A stretch of 64,000 bases of DNA, from contig JAPTOF010000024.1 of NCBI GenBank assembly GCA_028554755.1, positions 5,905,001 to 5,969,000 on the forward strand, in the 5' to 3' direction. Position 1 is the stretch's first letter; each line of letters opens with the position of its first letter. The notes beneath the pieces are model-generated. The model worked only from the letters and a program-made list of their open reading frames with translations. It was not told the DNA's origin and made no database searches. The DNA comes from Cordia subcordata (taxonomy: Eukaryota > Streptophyta > Magnoliopsida > Boraginales > Cordiaceae). The position numbers and the translations under genes are program-made. Below, piece after piece: positions 43,441 to 52,795 of the stretch.

Positions 43441-45205
43441 AGGAAAGAAACTATTGTACTCATAGTAGGAGCAGGACCTGCTAATCTTGCAACTTCTACT
43501 TGTCTAAACCTTCAAAACATACCAAATATTATTTTAGAAAAAGAAGATTGTTATGCTTTCCTATGGAAAAAAAGGTCTTATGACCGACTGAAATTTCATT
43601 TGGCAAAGGAATTTTGCCAACATCATATACCATTTTCTACGAATGCATCCACATATGTGACAAAAAATGATTTCGTCCATATTTGGATGGTTATATCTCT
43701 CATTTTAACTTTAATCCTTTATATTATATGGTTGTCGAGTCTATGTCATATGACAAGATTAACAAAAAATGAATTGTCGTGGCAAATAATATGGAGTCCA
43801 ATATCGTTGAGACCTATGGCGCGAAGTTTCTTTTTGTTGCAATGGGTGAAAACAATGAAGGGTTTATTCCTGAAATACTAGGAATGGATACCTATGATGA
43901 GGAGTTTATGCATTCAAGATAGTATAGAATTGGCAAGACCTTTTATGACAAAAATGTGTTGGTTGTGGGTTGTGGGTTGTGGAAATTCTGGCATGGAAAT
44001 AGCTTATGATTTGTCAAATTGGCATGCTAAGACTTCCATTGTCACTCATGACCCTGTAAATATTCTGCTTTTCTCTTTCCATTTTCGCAAAAAAAAATGC
44101 ATAGTGCATGAAAATTACTAATTAAATCAAAAGGATTAAAAACACATAGTGAATGTTGAAGACTTAAAGAATCTTAGATTATATAGGATCCTCGTTCAAT
44201 GAACTATGCTTTAAAGTCATGCATGAACTTTTTTCTTCATTAATTATTTCATTTTGTTTATATAGGATCCTCGTTCAATGAACTGTGCTTTAAAGTCATG
44301 CATGAACATTTTTCTTCATTAATTATTTCATTTTGTTCTCTAACTTTAATATGCTTAATAAAAATTTTGTTTTTTCAGGTGCATGTCCTCACCAGGGAAA
44401 TGGTGCATCTTGGGATGACTTTATTAAAATTCATTCCTTGTAATATAGTAGACATTAGACAATATTATGTCGATGCTTAGCAAGTTCAAGTATGGAATCT
44501 TTCTTATTACGGTCCCCAAAGGCCAACCAAGGGACCATTTTTCTTGAAAGGAACAACTGGTCAATCTCCAATTATCGATGTTGGAACTATAGACAAAATT
44601 ATAACTGGACAAATCAAGGTTAGTTACTATATACGAGTAATTTTATATATCACTTTTACAACTACCATTCAACTATTACTCCCATTGCCTACTTGACTTA
44701 TACTAACTAGACTTTCATATTTTAATGATGCTAATTAATGATAAATTTTCAAATTAGGTTTCACCATCATTAAAGAAGGTGAATGGTAGGAATGTTGATT
44801 TCTTTGATGGAGAAATATGCCATGTTGATGCCATTGTGTTTGCTACAGGCTACAGAAGCATAGTGAGAAAATAGCTCAAGGTACTTTTGTCATCTTCTAA
44901 GTTAACAATCAGTATATGTGTCTCTAGTCTACTCTACTTGTCAATTAAGTTGAAGATAAATCAAAGTTTTTAATTTTTCTATAACGATGAGTAAGTAATT
45001 GAATTGTTTTTGTTGAAGCAGGATGATTGAGCCTTATATATTCAATGAAGACAGGATGCCAAAGAAAAGAAAACCAAATCATTGGAACGGAGACAATGGA
45101 CTTTGCTGTGCAGGATTTTCAAGGTCTAGATTGTTTGGAATTTCAAGTGATGCCCAAAATATAGCAGAAGACATTCATTCCATTTTGGAGAAGCATCATG
45201 GCTGA
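43441..45205 (+). pseudogene. YUCCA-like flavin monooxygenase (indole-3-pyruvate monooxygenase family), pseudogene
   Basis: YUCCA enzymes convert indole-3-pyruvate to auxin using FAD and NADPH. Four exons are visible: 43,441-44,055, 44,379-44,618, 44,758-44,880 and about 45,022-45,205, with GT..AG introns. Exon 1 has '[14 protein letters not shown]', an FAD motif (GxGxxG) whose last Gly is Asn, then '[20 protein letters not shown]' and the NADPH motif '[15 protein letters not shown]'. Exon 3 has the family motif 'FATGYRS'. Exon 4 ends 'AGFSRSRLFGISSDAQNIAE'. Damage: frameshift near 43,683, a stop in place of Trp near 43,795, a stop near 43,921, a 7-bp 'gttgtgg' duplication near 43,970, TAG for Trp at 44,872, and a frameshift at exon 4. 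The likely start codon reads AGG. It resembles the short YUC10/11 group; this placement is tentative. Confidence 0.93.
44182..44339. repeat. 79-bp tandem duplication in intron 1 of the YUCCA-like pseudogene
   Basis: 44,182-44,260 is repeated at 44,261-44,339 with about two substitutions. It lies wholly in the intron between the exon ending at 44,055 and the one starting at 44,379. Confidence 0.93.
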
Positions 45206-45677
45206 TTTAAACAATCATCAGAAGGGGGAAAAAAAGGAAATTTATTTCATAAAAGTGGTTTTTGTTTCTTGTTTTCTTTTTTCTCCACATAGTAGAAATA
45301 ACTCTTTTTTAGTTATCTTTAGAACGTAAGTATTTCTTTTAAAATTTTGCATTTGTAAAAAAAAATTCACACCAAAAGAATTTATGATTTTTTTTATGCT
45401 AATACAAAATTTGAGAATATTATAAACAAAAAAGAAAGGAAAAACAAAAGGCTATACCATATTTATTTTCAGACTAATTTCCGTGCCAATTGGATATGGT
45501 AAAATTTAAAAGTTCAAGTTGCACTAAACATTGAAAACATGATACGAATAGGAAGAGTTTCAAAATAATTTTAGAAGGATATTTTTCCTAATGGTTAGAT
45601 TTATTTAGAAAATGACATTATTGCTTTGAAGATGAAAACTGGATAATGCGTAAGAATTCTATTAGTCAAAACGCTAC
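45206..45677. other. Downstream AT-rich DNA of the pseudogene
   Basis: Presumed 3' untranslated and intergenic DNA. No other feature seen. Confidence 0.5.
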
Positions 45678-45690
45678 ACCCTTGAAAAGA
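45678..45690. other. LINE target-site duplication, left copy (13 bp)
   Basis: ACCCTTGAAAAGA occurs here next to a T run (the poly(A) tail on the minus strand) and again at 57,778-57,790 at the far end of the LINE. Confidence 0.9.
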
Positions 45691-45703
45691 CTTTTTTTTT
45701 TTT

Positions 45704-46054
45704 ACTAGGCAAGTGAGTATTTTATTCCACTCCAAAAACAATCAAGACAACCATCAAACAACCGTAAGCAGTCTACACTAAATCAAACCTCCAATCAAAG
45801 CACAAGAGGCAATTTTCAAAACTATCCCCATATTTACTTAGCTGGCTCATCCTATCCCTAATATTCACAAAAACAGCTTGAAAGACTTGTTCCTCCATGG
45901 AGATCTCATTAGTATAGATTCTGGAATTCCTTCCAAATTTGATATGTTGCAGCACCAAAACACGGCAACAAAAGATCCTTTTTCAGTCCATCTCTAACAC
46001 AGTTTCTCTTAATATCTTCCACCAGATCGTCCCAATTTGTGCGGGTCTTAATTC
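45704..46054 (-). pseudogene. LINE ORF2 C-terminal end and 3' UTR
   Basis: The minus-strand frame 45,958-45,773 reads 'LQHIKFGRNSRIYTNE', the C-terminal block of plant L1 ORF2 ('IWFERN.RIF'). The adjoining part, 'RTNWDDLVEDI' near 46,030, continues from the zinc-finger-like region at 52,796 across the Copia insertion. The last about 70 bp before the tail are 3' UTR. Confidence 0.8.
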
Positions 46055-46063
46055 TCAACCTTC
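46055..46063. other. 9-bp repeat TCAACCTTC flanking the Copia element, left copy
   Basis: TCAACCTTC here is repeated at 52,787-52,795, at both edges of the Copia insertion. It is longer than the 5 bp usual for LTR elements. Confidence 0.75.
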
Positions 46064-46066
46064 AAA

Positions 46067-46464
46067 TGAAAACAATAATGAATAAAAAACACACTAACCT
46101 CTTGTAGTGTGAATTCCTTTGAATACTTTTCTTACTGATCATTGATCACCTTACGAAAAGATGATGGATGTTTCACAACACTAAATGCCTTTTGTTCTAT
46201 ATTTTTGAAGAAGAGAAATTTTTACTTCAGAGAGAGTTTTCTTCAAGAAGAATACAGAGAGAAGAAAAACTTAAAAGCAATTTCTCCCTAGAGAATATTA
46301 TACGTACATCTCTATCTATTAACTGCTAAGAAGCAATTTTATTCTGATAAGAAAACTGACAGAGGTAGTTTTCCAACAACTGTCTCTATACCTTATCCAT
46401 TCAATATTCAGGTTGGGTCAGGTCAACCCCCTCATGGGCGCCCACCCAAATCCATTTTCTTTCA
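46067..46464 (-). repeat. Copia 3' LTR (about 398 bp)
   Basis: It matches 52,420-52,786 by eye at about 95%, except for a block of about 32 bp near 46,352-46,383 ('aaaactgacagaggtag...') that is missing from the other LTR. Termini in plus sense are TGAAAACAATAATG and TTTCTTTCA. Confidence 0.9.
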
Positions 46465-47590
46465 TCTCCCACTCGTACATGATGGGTCAGAATTCATACG
46501 CTTAGCTAGTTACTTTAGCTTTGCTTCCATTTCATCTTCTTTGCATACATAGAACTATCATACTTGGCAGATGGGTCGTGCGACTAGCAAGCATATGAGC
46601 ATTGATTGTTACCAACCTGTTAAGGTATATAGTTGCTCGAACAATTCATGTAATTTTCATATCTTGTAGTGTCCTAGACAAAAATTTATAATATCAATAT
46701 TATAGTAACTCTATCCCTCGTACAACATATTACTCTATCCTTGTAATAACTAGAGTTCACCTTTTACAATATCATCTGTTTTCATTATCATGTCTTTGTC
46801 CATATTGACAAACATGATCGGTCGACCATTAAAAACATGTTTTGATATTCAATTTAGTCTTCCTTTTGCACATGAATCTCTCTATAACAATCCGGTTGCT
46901 TTCCTAGACATGTCTCTTTAGGTTGAATCATTCATGACCATCAATAACATGCTAAAGTAGCATACACCAAATTGTAATATCAAGAAATAGCCAAAAGTAA
47001 TAAGGACATATAATGTAGTTAGTTATAAAGGTCTCACACAGTGCAGAAGTAGGGATCACCCTTCACTACCTTAGTGGTCGTATTAAGCTCACGTGGTATG
47101 ATTCACGTGCTACGGTATTACCAATTCTTAGGTTGTATGTCTCAAACTTATTAATATCGTACAGATGTATAGTTAGACAATCCTCATTGTCTAAAAGGAA
47201 TTCTTCAATTGACCAACCCTTACTTAAAATCAATTAAGAATTTCACATCTGGCTGTGATAGACTAAGTCGACAGTGGGAATCTACTTTGATCACGAAAGG
47301 ACATGTTCTGAACATGTGTGTGATCTCATCTTAATCTTTTATTAAGGCAATTATCATTAACTCTAGTTTAAGGGTTCTTCATTTTGCATGAGTTAGTCTC
47401 ATCTTTGCACACCTCGTTGTGCCAAAGGCAATTGTCCATGTGAGAAGGCCAATCCAGAGTCTATCGACATACTTTTTGTTTTTTTTTTTTATCATATCCA
47501 CAAATATAAATGAATATCAATGAATCAAAATATCATATATAATTGAAATATCAATGCACTTTATTTTGCAATATTTGTACATCAAATTCT
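46465..47590 (-). other. Copia 3' noncoding region and end of RNase H
   Basis: PPT next to the LTR, then AT-rich sequence without a convincing ORF. A T/A run lies near 47,482. Confidence 0.5.
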
Positions 47591-48120
47591 GCGTAATCCA
47601 ATAGATCTAGTATGATCCAGAAAAACATCCCTTACTAAAGGCTTTGTAAAAGGATCCGCTAGCATATTGCGTGTGGAGATATATTGCAAAGTCACTTTTT
47701 TTTTGTGCAATAATATCTCTCACAAAGTTATACTTTATATCTATGTGTTTGGTTTTACTGTGATATTTGGGATCTTTGACATAGGCCATCGCCGCTTGAC
47801 TATCACAGTATATCGTGATTGGACTCCCACTATCGTTTGAGCATCCTCAATGCTCAAAGAATCTTTTTAACCAAACGGCTTCTTGAACTGTAGCTGCACA
47901 AGCTACAAATTCAGCTTCCATAGTGGACAAAGCAACACAAGTTTGTTTCTTGCTGCTCTAAGATATAGCACAATTATTAAGCAAGAATACATAACCCGAA
48001 GTTGATTTTCTTGCAATTGTGATACTTTCTCTTGTACCACATCCAATTGCATAACATCTTCTCTTGTCTCATATAATTCATATAAAACAAGATTCTTGTT
48101 AACTTCACCTCTACTTGGAA
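47591..48120 (-). pseudogene. Copia pol: RNase H, directly joined to the integrase linker
   Basis: The minus-strand frame near 48,060-47,850 reads 'CGTRESITIARKSTSGYVF', 'CAISWRSSK.QTCVALSTME', 'AEFVA'. The frame 47,789-47,607 holds 'YHSKTKHIDIKYNFVRDI', the C-terminal part of the domain. The Glu in TMEAEF and an Asp in KHIDIKY are retained. Upstream the sequence goes at once to 'LENDFPSRGEVNKNLVLYEL', which is integrase-RT linker, so the reverse transcriptase is absent. Confidence 0.88.
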
Positions 48121-49153
48121 AATCATTTTCTAGGAATGTAACTTCTTGTGATTAAATTTCTGTACGACCTCCATCATTATGTTCACCAATGAACACATAC
48201 CCTTTAGAGTGGTCAGGATATCTAATAAAGATACACTTTTTGCCTCTAGGTCCTAATTTCCCATACTTGTGAGATGGATCATGAATGTAGTTTGCTGAAC
48301 CCCAATGTCTCAAGTATGATAGATCAGGTTTTCTACCTGTCCATAATTCATAAGGAGTTGATGGAAGTGACTTAGTGGGTACCCTATTAAGTATATAATT
48401 GGCAGTCAATAAAGCATCTCCCCAGTAAGATATTGGGAGATTGACTTGTGCCATCATAGACCTAACCATCTCTAGGAGTGTCCTATTCCTTCTTTCAACC
48501 ACTCCATTTTGTTGTGGCGTTCTAGGAATAGTAAGTTGCCTTATTATTCCTTTTTCATCACAAAGTTCTTTGAACTAATCAGATAGATATTCACGCCCTC
48601 GGTTTATCCTTAAGGCTTTCACTTTTCTTTCAAACTGATTCTCCACTTCATTTAAGAATTTTATGAAGCATCGTAATGCTTCTGACATGCGAGAGATCAG
48701 ATAAACATAACTAAAACGAGTGAAGCCATCTATAAAAGTGATGAAATAACATTCCCCACGTCTTGTTTGAACATTCATTGGACCACAGACATCTGAATGG
48801 ATTAATTGCAATAGATATTCAGCTTTCTTAGCTTTACCAAATGGTTTTCTTGTTGCTTTCCCTACTAGGCAATTTTCACAAGTTGGCGAGTTAACCTTCG
48901 TGAGTGAACCTAGAAGGTTTTCCTTTGCCAAACGATTCATTCGATCTTGACCAATATGCCCTAACCTAGCATGCCACACAGTTTCTTCCAAATCTAAAGA
49001 ACTAGAAGAAGCATTCATAGAAAAGCAACTAATATTGTAACAACTACTAATAGAGTTATTATCATCAAACACCATAAAACCATTAGAAATAGAACCAAAA
49101 CCATAATAAGTAGTGCCATGATAAATATCTACTTGTTTGTCATGAAAATGCAT
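48121..49153 (-). pseudogene. Copia pol: GAG-pre-integrase and integrase
   Basis: The frame 49,153-48,575 contains the HHCC finger 'WHARLGHIGQDRM' with 'CENCLVGK', then 'IHSDVCGPM' (first Asp). The second catalytic site reads 'RINRGREY', where Asp is replaced by Asn. After a stop, the frame 48,502-48,152 begins '[16 protein letters not shown]' (catalytic Glu of VVER) and continues '[19 protein letters not shown]', '[16 protein letters not shown]'. Integrase would therefore be inactive even without the stop. Confidence 0.9.
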
Positions 49154-49538
49154 TCTAAAACCTATCCTAAAAGAACATTGACTGAGACCAAGTTCCGTCG
49201 AATGTTAGGTGCAAACAAAACATCATGTAGGTACAAAGTTTGACCTCTCCACAAGCACAACTTGCATGTGCCCGCTACATGGTCGGTTGCTCCTGAATCC
49301 ACAGTCCACAAAGGAGAAGAATCAGTTAGCAAAACAGTGCTAGCTACACATACAAGATTATAAGAAGAAGATTTGCTACCTTCTTGGGCTCGCTACACTC
49401 ACGAGAAAAGTGACCCAGCTTTTCACAATTGTAGTATTTCATCTCGCTTTTATCTTTCTTCTTCTGAGCATGCTTGCGTTTTTTGTTGTACTCTTTCTTG
49501 TTCTTCTTAGGATCAAATTGTTTTCCCTTCCAATTCTT
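49154..49538 (-). pseudogene. Copia gag C-terminus and protease remnants
   Basis: Minus-strand translation near 49,400-49,440 gives 'KYYNCEKLGHFSREC', a CCHC zinc knuckle whose first Cys is Tyr. Near 49,280-49,300 is 'WTVDSGATDHVAG', the protease active site (DSGATDH). Stops separate the pieces. Confidence 0.8.
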
Positions 49539-50222
49539 CTAGTTCCTCTTGTGCTTGTTGCCTGAGCCCTTTTTGGAGCTTGACTCAGCAACATAGGCTT
49601 GACTCGGAGGCTTCATTGCCTCTAAACGCTCATCTTCCTGTACCACATGACGAGCAGCATCATCAAAAGTCTTGATGCCATCATTATGAGTTAGATTAAC
49701 TTTCAAATGTTCCCAACTGTTTGGAAGAGATAAGATTAGGGCTTGAACCTGTTGTTCATCTGTGAGGATATGACTAGCAGTCTTGAGCTCCCTAATCATG
49801 TTTGACATTTCTCTCAAATATTGCTGCATATTATGATTAGGTTTCTTCTTATAAGTGTCGAACTTAATAGTAAGCTGACGCAACTTTGTCACTGTAGTAC
49901 CCCCGAACTTCTCATTCAAAGCATTCCACATTGCATAAGCAGTTGGGTACTGCTGATATTCATAGACTAGTTCATCATGCATGAAACTTATCAATATTCC
50001 TCTAGCAATGGAATCTTTCTTTTTCCACACCTGGTAAGCTTCCATGTTCCTCTTGTGCTAGGCTATCACATCATCCTCAGGCTCAATCATTACATTGTTA
50101 ACTACTTCAAGTGCCTCTTGTTCCTCAAGAACGTAGCTTGTCTTGAGTTTCCAAAGGTTATAGTTATCACCATTCAATTTGTCACCCTTATTAAGGTCAG
50201 CTATGATAGTTTTTGAAGCCAT
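49539..50222 (-). pseudogene. Copia gag
   Basis: The start ATG (complement of 50,220-50,222) gives 'MASKTIIADLNKGDKLNGDN' and 'WKLK', a Copia Gag N-terminus, with a stop near 50,057. The open frame 50,045-49,539 holds the UBN2-type Gag core: 'WKKKDSIARGILISFMHDEL', 'AYAMWNALNEKFGGTTVTKL', 'NHNMQQYLREMSNMI', 'LILSLPNSWEHLKVNLTHND'. It ends in a Lys-rich tail before the stop at about 49,536. Function is packaging of the element RNA. Confidence 0.9.
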
Positions 50223-50603
50223 TTTCAAACATTTGTAGGGACATCCATTAGTACATGTATATATTCAATGATAAGATTGCTAATTAATGCAAATTGAATT
50301 GATAGGAATCAAACAAAGAAAGTGAACCAGAAAGGTCACTAAGTTCACAGTCATAGATCACTTCACTTTGTTTATAGACTTATCAACTCAATTTCATCAA
50401 TGCAGCACGATGTTCTATCTTAACATAGAACTCCCACTATTCTATTATATTCAAATATAATAACGCTTTATGCACAATTAAGTTAAGCATGGATAATCTC
50501 ACAACATTATGAAGTCAATATATAAACTCGCATAAGCAATTGACATTCATAGAATATATACAATCTAACCAAAAGATACAGACTGTATACATAAGCATGT
50601 ACA

Positions 50604-51251
50604 TCATTCATCATCACTGTCTTCCATATTGATGAACTTTAACCTTCTAGGAATAGAATCCTCAAAGTTGACTTTCTTAAAGAGAAAAACAGGGTCATAC
50701 TTTGGTAAACACGAGGTGATAGAGAGTTTCTTGTCATAATGCAAGTTAGAATTAACCTTTAACCTAGTGGTTTTACACACATTTAACCAAGTGTAATATT
50801 CTAAAAACATGTAGACAATGGTCTCATATCTCCTACACACACCTTTGACCATATCCTCAGGTTTTCTTGGTTCCCAAAAACTCTCAAGCATGCCAACCAA
50901 GTCTCTCGGAAGAGTATTAAGCAGTGCAAGATATTTTTCTTCTTCATTCATTATATACCCGTTAAAAATGACCTCTTGAATCTTTTTATTTACTATTTTA
51001 ACATGTTCAATTAATATGTGATCATTTTGCATCCTATAACTTGCTAGTTCATTTCTCAAATCCCAGAGTTGCTGCCTTTGGACTTTAGCTCTTGGTACAT
51101 TCGGAGAACGTAGGACTCTTGGAGTCCTAGTAATTCGCCAATTCCTATAACGGCTTCTATAATCATTCACGACACTAATTCTATGTGCTCGTGAATTTGC
51201 ATCATATCGCGTACTTTCAATCTTCTCCAAATATTTATTTCCCTTCAACAC
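50604..51251 (-). CDS. Unidentified 215-codon ORF in the Copia leader
   Basis: An uninterrupted frame lies between the PBS and gag, in the same direction as gag, while gag-pol around it is full of stops. The protein starts 'MLKGNKYLEKIESTRYDA'. It is strongly basic in the first third (many Arg, 'RSRYRNWRITRTPRVLRS'), has a Gln/Leu/Glu-rich middle that could form a coiled coil ('RQQLWDLRNELASYRMQ'), a segment 'LALLNTLPRDLVGMLESFW', and an acidic end 'MEDSDDE'. I see no catalytic motif, no transmembrane segment and no signal peptide. It may be an additional ORF of the Copia family, or captured sequence. I do not recognise the family. Confidence 0.5.
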   Translation of the reverse strand: MLKGNKYLEKIESTRYDANSRAHRISVVNDYRSRYRNWRITRTPRVLRSPNVPRAKVQRQQLWDLRNELASYRMQNDHILIEHVKIVNKKIQEVIFNGYIMNEEEKYLALLNTLPRDLVGMLESFWEPRKPEDMVKGVCRRYETIVYMFLEYYTWLNVCKTTRLKVNSNLHYDKKLSITSCLPKYDPVFLFKKVNFEDSIPRRLKFINMEDSDDE

Positions 51252-51490
51252 AAATTAAGGGAAAATAAATTTCCAAGAACTAGAAAATTGAACTAACTAA
51301 CAAAAATATATCTAATTTAATTTTTTTTAAAATGATCACAATTTTTTTAAATAACGTTGATATAAAACCAAACGGTATAGTTTATAACTCAGTGATACTT
51401 AAAACATAATTATTTTGTAGGTCCAATCACAAAATTTTGGGAAATAGATAATTTCTATTTCAGTTAGTGTTATAACATTTAAAATAAAGA
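51252..51490. other. Copia leader, AT-rich
   Basis: No recognised feature between the leader ORF and the tRNA-like modules. Confidence 0.45.
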
Positions 51491-51514
51491 TTGAAAAAAA
51501 AAACACATAATGCT

Positions 51515-51580
51515 AGTCTTAGACCAATGGTAAAGTCACTATTAAGCATACATAGAGGTCATGGGTTTGAATCTTTGTGG
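51515..51580 (+). repeat. tRNA-like module 1 (SINE head-like)
   Basis: 'GACCAATGGTAAAGTCAC' resembles an A-box region, and GGGTTTGAATCT (51,563-51,574) a B box. An incomplete tRNA shape points to a SINE or decayed tRNA pseudogene. Confidence 0.45.
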
Positions 51581-51659
51581 CAGCTTATCATACAGCATTT
51601 TTAACTATTACATGATTTATTGTCATATATGTGGGCTGCCAAACTTAATACAAATAAAT

Positions 51660-51730
51660 CCTATAGTCCAGTGGTGCACATACTTCCATTAGACGTGATG
51701 GGTCTCAGGTTCGAGTCTTGCTATACTCTA
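51660..51730 (+). repeat. tRNA-like module 2
   Basis: 'TAGTCCAGTGGTGCACATAC' is A-box-like, and CAGGTTCGAGTCTTG (51,707-51,721) is a good B box. It lies 100 bp after module 1, in the same direction. Confidence 0.5.
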
Positions 51731-51774
51731 GATTGTCTTTCTTTTTTCCTTCAATAAAAGAACAAAACAACTTG

Positions 51775-51842
51775 ATATAAGATTTGAACCCTGTACCTAT
51801 GGGCTAACAATCCAACACCTTAACCATCAAACTACAACACAT
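51775..51842 (-). repeat. tRNA-like module 3, opposite strand
   Basis: On the minus strand 'GATGGTTAAGGTGTTGGATT' resembles an A box and 'AGGGTTCAAATC' a B box (complement of 51,781-51,792), similar to tRNA-Ser/Leu-derived heads. Confidence 0.5.
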
Positions 51843-52400
51843 TTATTGTTTGGAAACGAAAATTGCAGACACAAATGATATTATGGCCACTTCGAACAGA
51901 AAAAAAAAATGACCAGAGTAAGAACAATTACTCTATTTCCTGCCATTTAAGATTTGCTAACTGGGTAAGAAATCAAAAATTGCTACATAAATTCAAGTAA
52001 ATCATACATAACCCATTTGAAAAGAAAATTGCATCACTTTCAAAGAAGTCACATTCTCTACGAATTGAACCCAAAAAAATAATAATAATAAAAATAAAAA
52101 AATACGCTTTTATAGCATACCAACAGAAGAAATAAATCAAACACCCAATAGACAATCTGCATATTTCATGGACTGTGAGACTCCTATAATCACTTTATTT
52201 GCACATTCAATATAACCCAACAACATTCTTTTCCAACACAATCAGCAGTAATTAACATATAATTACTGAAGAAAAGAATAAATATGCCATATACTTTGCA
52301 TAATTTCTCTATGAGATGTTCAACAAAATATGTATATATTATATATATGTATATACATCTCAACCAAAAAAAATACTCTCGTAAGACAAATCAACCAAAC

Positions 52401-52417
52401 CCATTGATCTGATACCA
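52401..52417 (-). other. Copia primer binding site (initiator tRNA-Met type)
   Basis: The complement reads TGGTATCAGATCAATGG, matching the tRNA-iMet-complementary TGGTATCAGAGC of most plant Copia elements except for one base. It adjoins the 5' LTR. Confidence 0.88.
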
Positions 52418-52419
52418 AA

Positions 52420-52786
52420 TGAAAACAATAATGAATAAAAAACACACTAACCTCTTGTAGTGTGAATTACTTTGAATACTTTTCTTACTGATCGTTGATC
52501 ACCTTACGAGAAGACGATGGATGTTTCACAACACTAAATGCCTTTTGTTCTATATTTTTGAAGAAAAGAAATTTTTACTTCAGAGAGAGTTTTCTTCAGG
52601 AAGAATATAGAGAGAAGAAAAACTTAAAAGCAGTTTCTCCCTAGAGAGTATTATACGTACATCTCTATCTATTAACTGCTAAGAAGCAGTTTTATTCTGA
52701 TAAGACTCTATACCTTATCCATTCAATATTCAGGTTGGGTCAGGTCAACCCACCCATGGGCGCCCACCCAAATCCATTTTCTTTTA
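52420..52786 (-). repeat. Copia 5' LTR (about 367 bp)
   Basis: Collinear with 46,067-46,464 but lacking a block of about 32 bp. It begins (minus strand) with a mutated TG (TAAAAGAAAATGG where the partner has TGAAAG). Confidence 0.88.
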
Positions 52787-52795
52787 TCAACCTTC

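Larger units (their letters stand above)
46064..52786 (-). mobile_element. RT-less Ty1/Copia retrotransposon with an extra leader ORF
   Basis: On the minus strand: 5' LTR (52,786-52,420), tRNA-iMet-type PBS, a 2.2-kb leader holding an unidentified 215-codon ORF and three tRNA-like modules, gag, protease remnants, integrase, RNase H, PPT (complement of 46,465-46,475, CGAGTGGGAGA), 3' LTR (46,464-46,067). The integrase-RT linker runs straight into RNase H, so about 500 codons of RT have been deleted. It lies inside the LINE ORF2 gene. It may once have moved with proteins from related copies. Confidence 0.9.

Noticed and set aside
43384..43881. A 165-residue protein-coding gene starting at 43,384
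   Set aside because: The ATG is only about 20 bp from the TATA box, the conserved protein begins at 43,441, and the second half of the ORF is out of frame with the enzyme; it is part of the pseudogene.
50604..51251. Assignment of the leader ORF to an endogenous pararetrovirus
   Set aside because: The basic N-terminus and acidic tail alone do not support it, and no movement-protein, coat-protein zinc finger or RT motif is visible.
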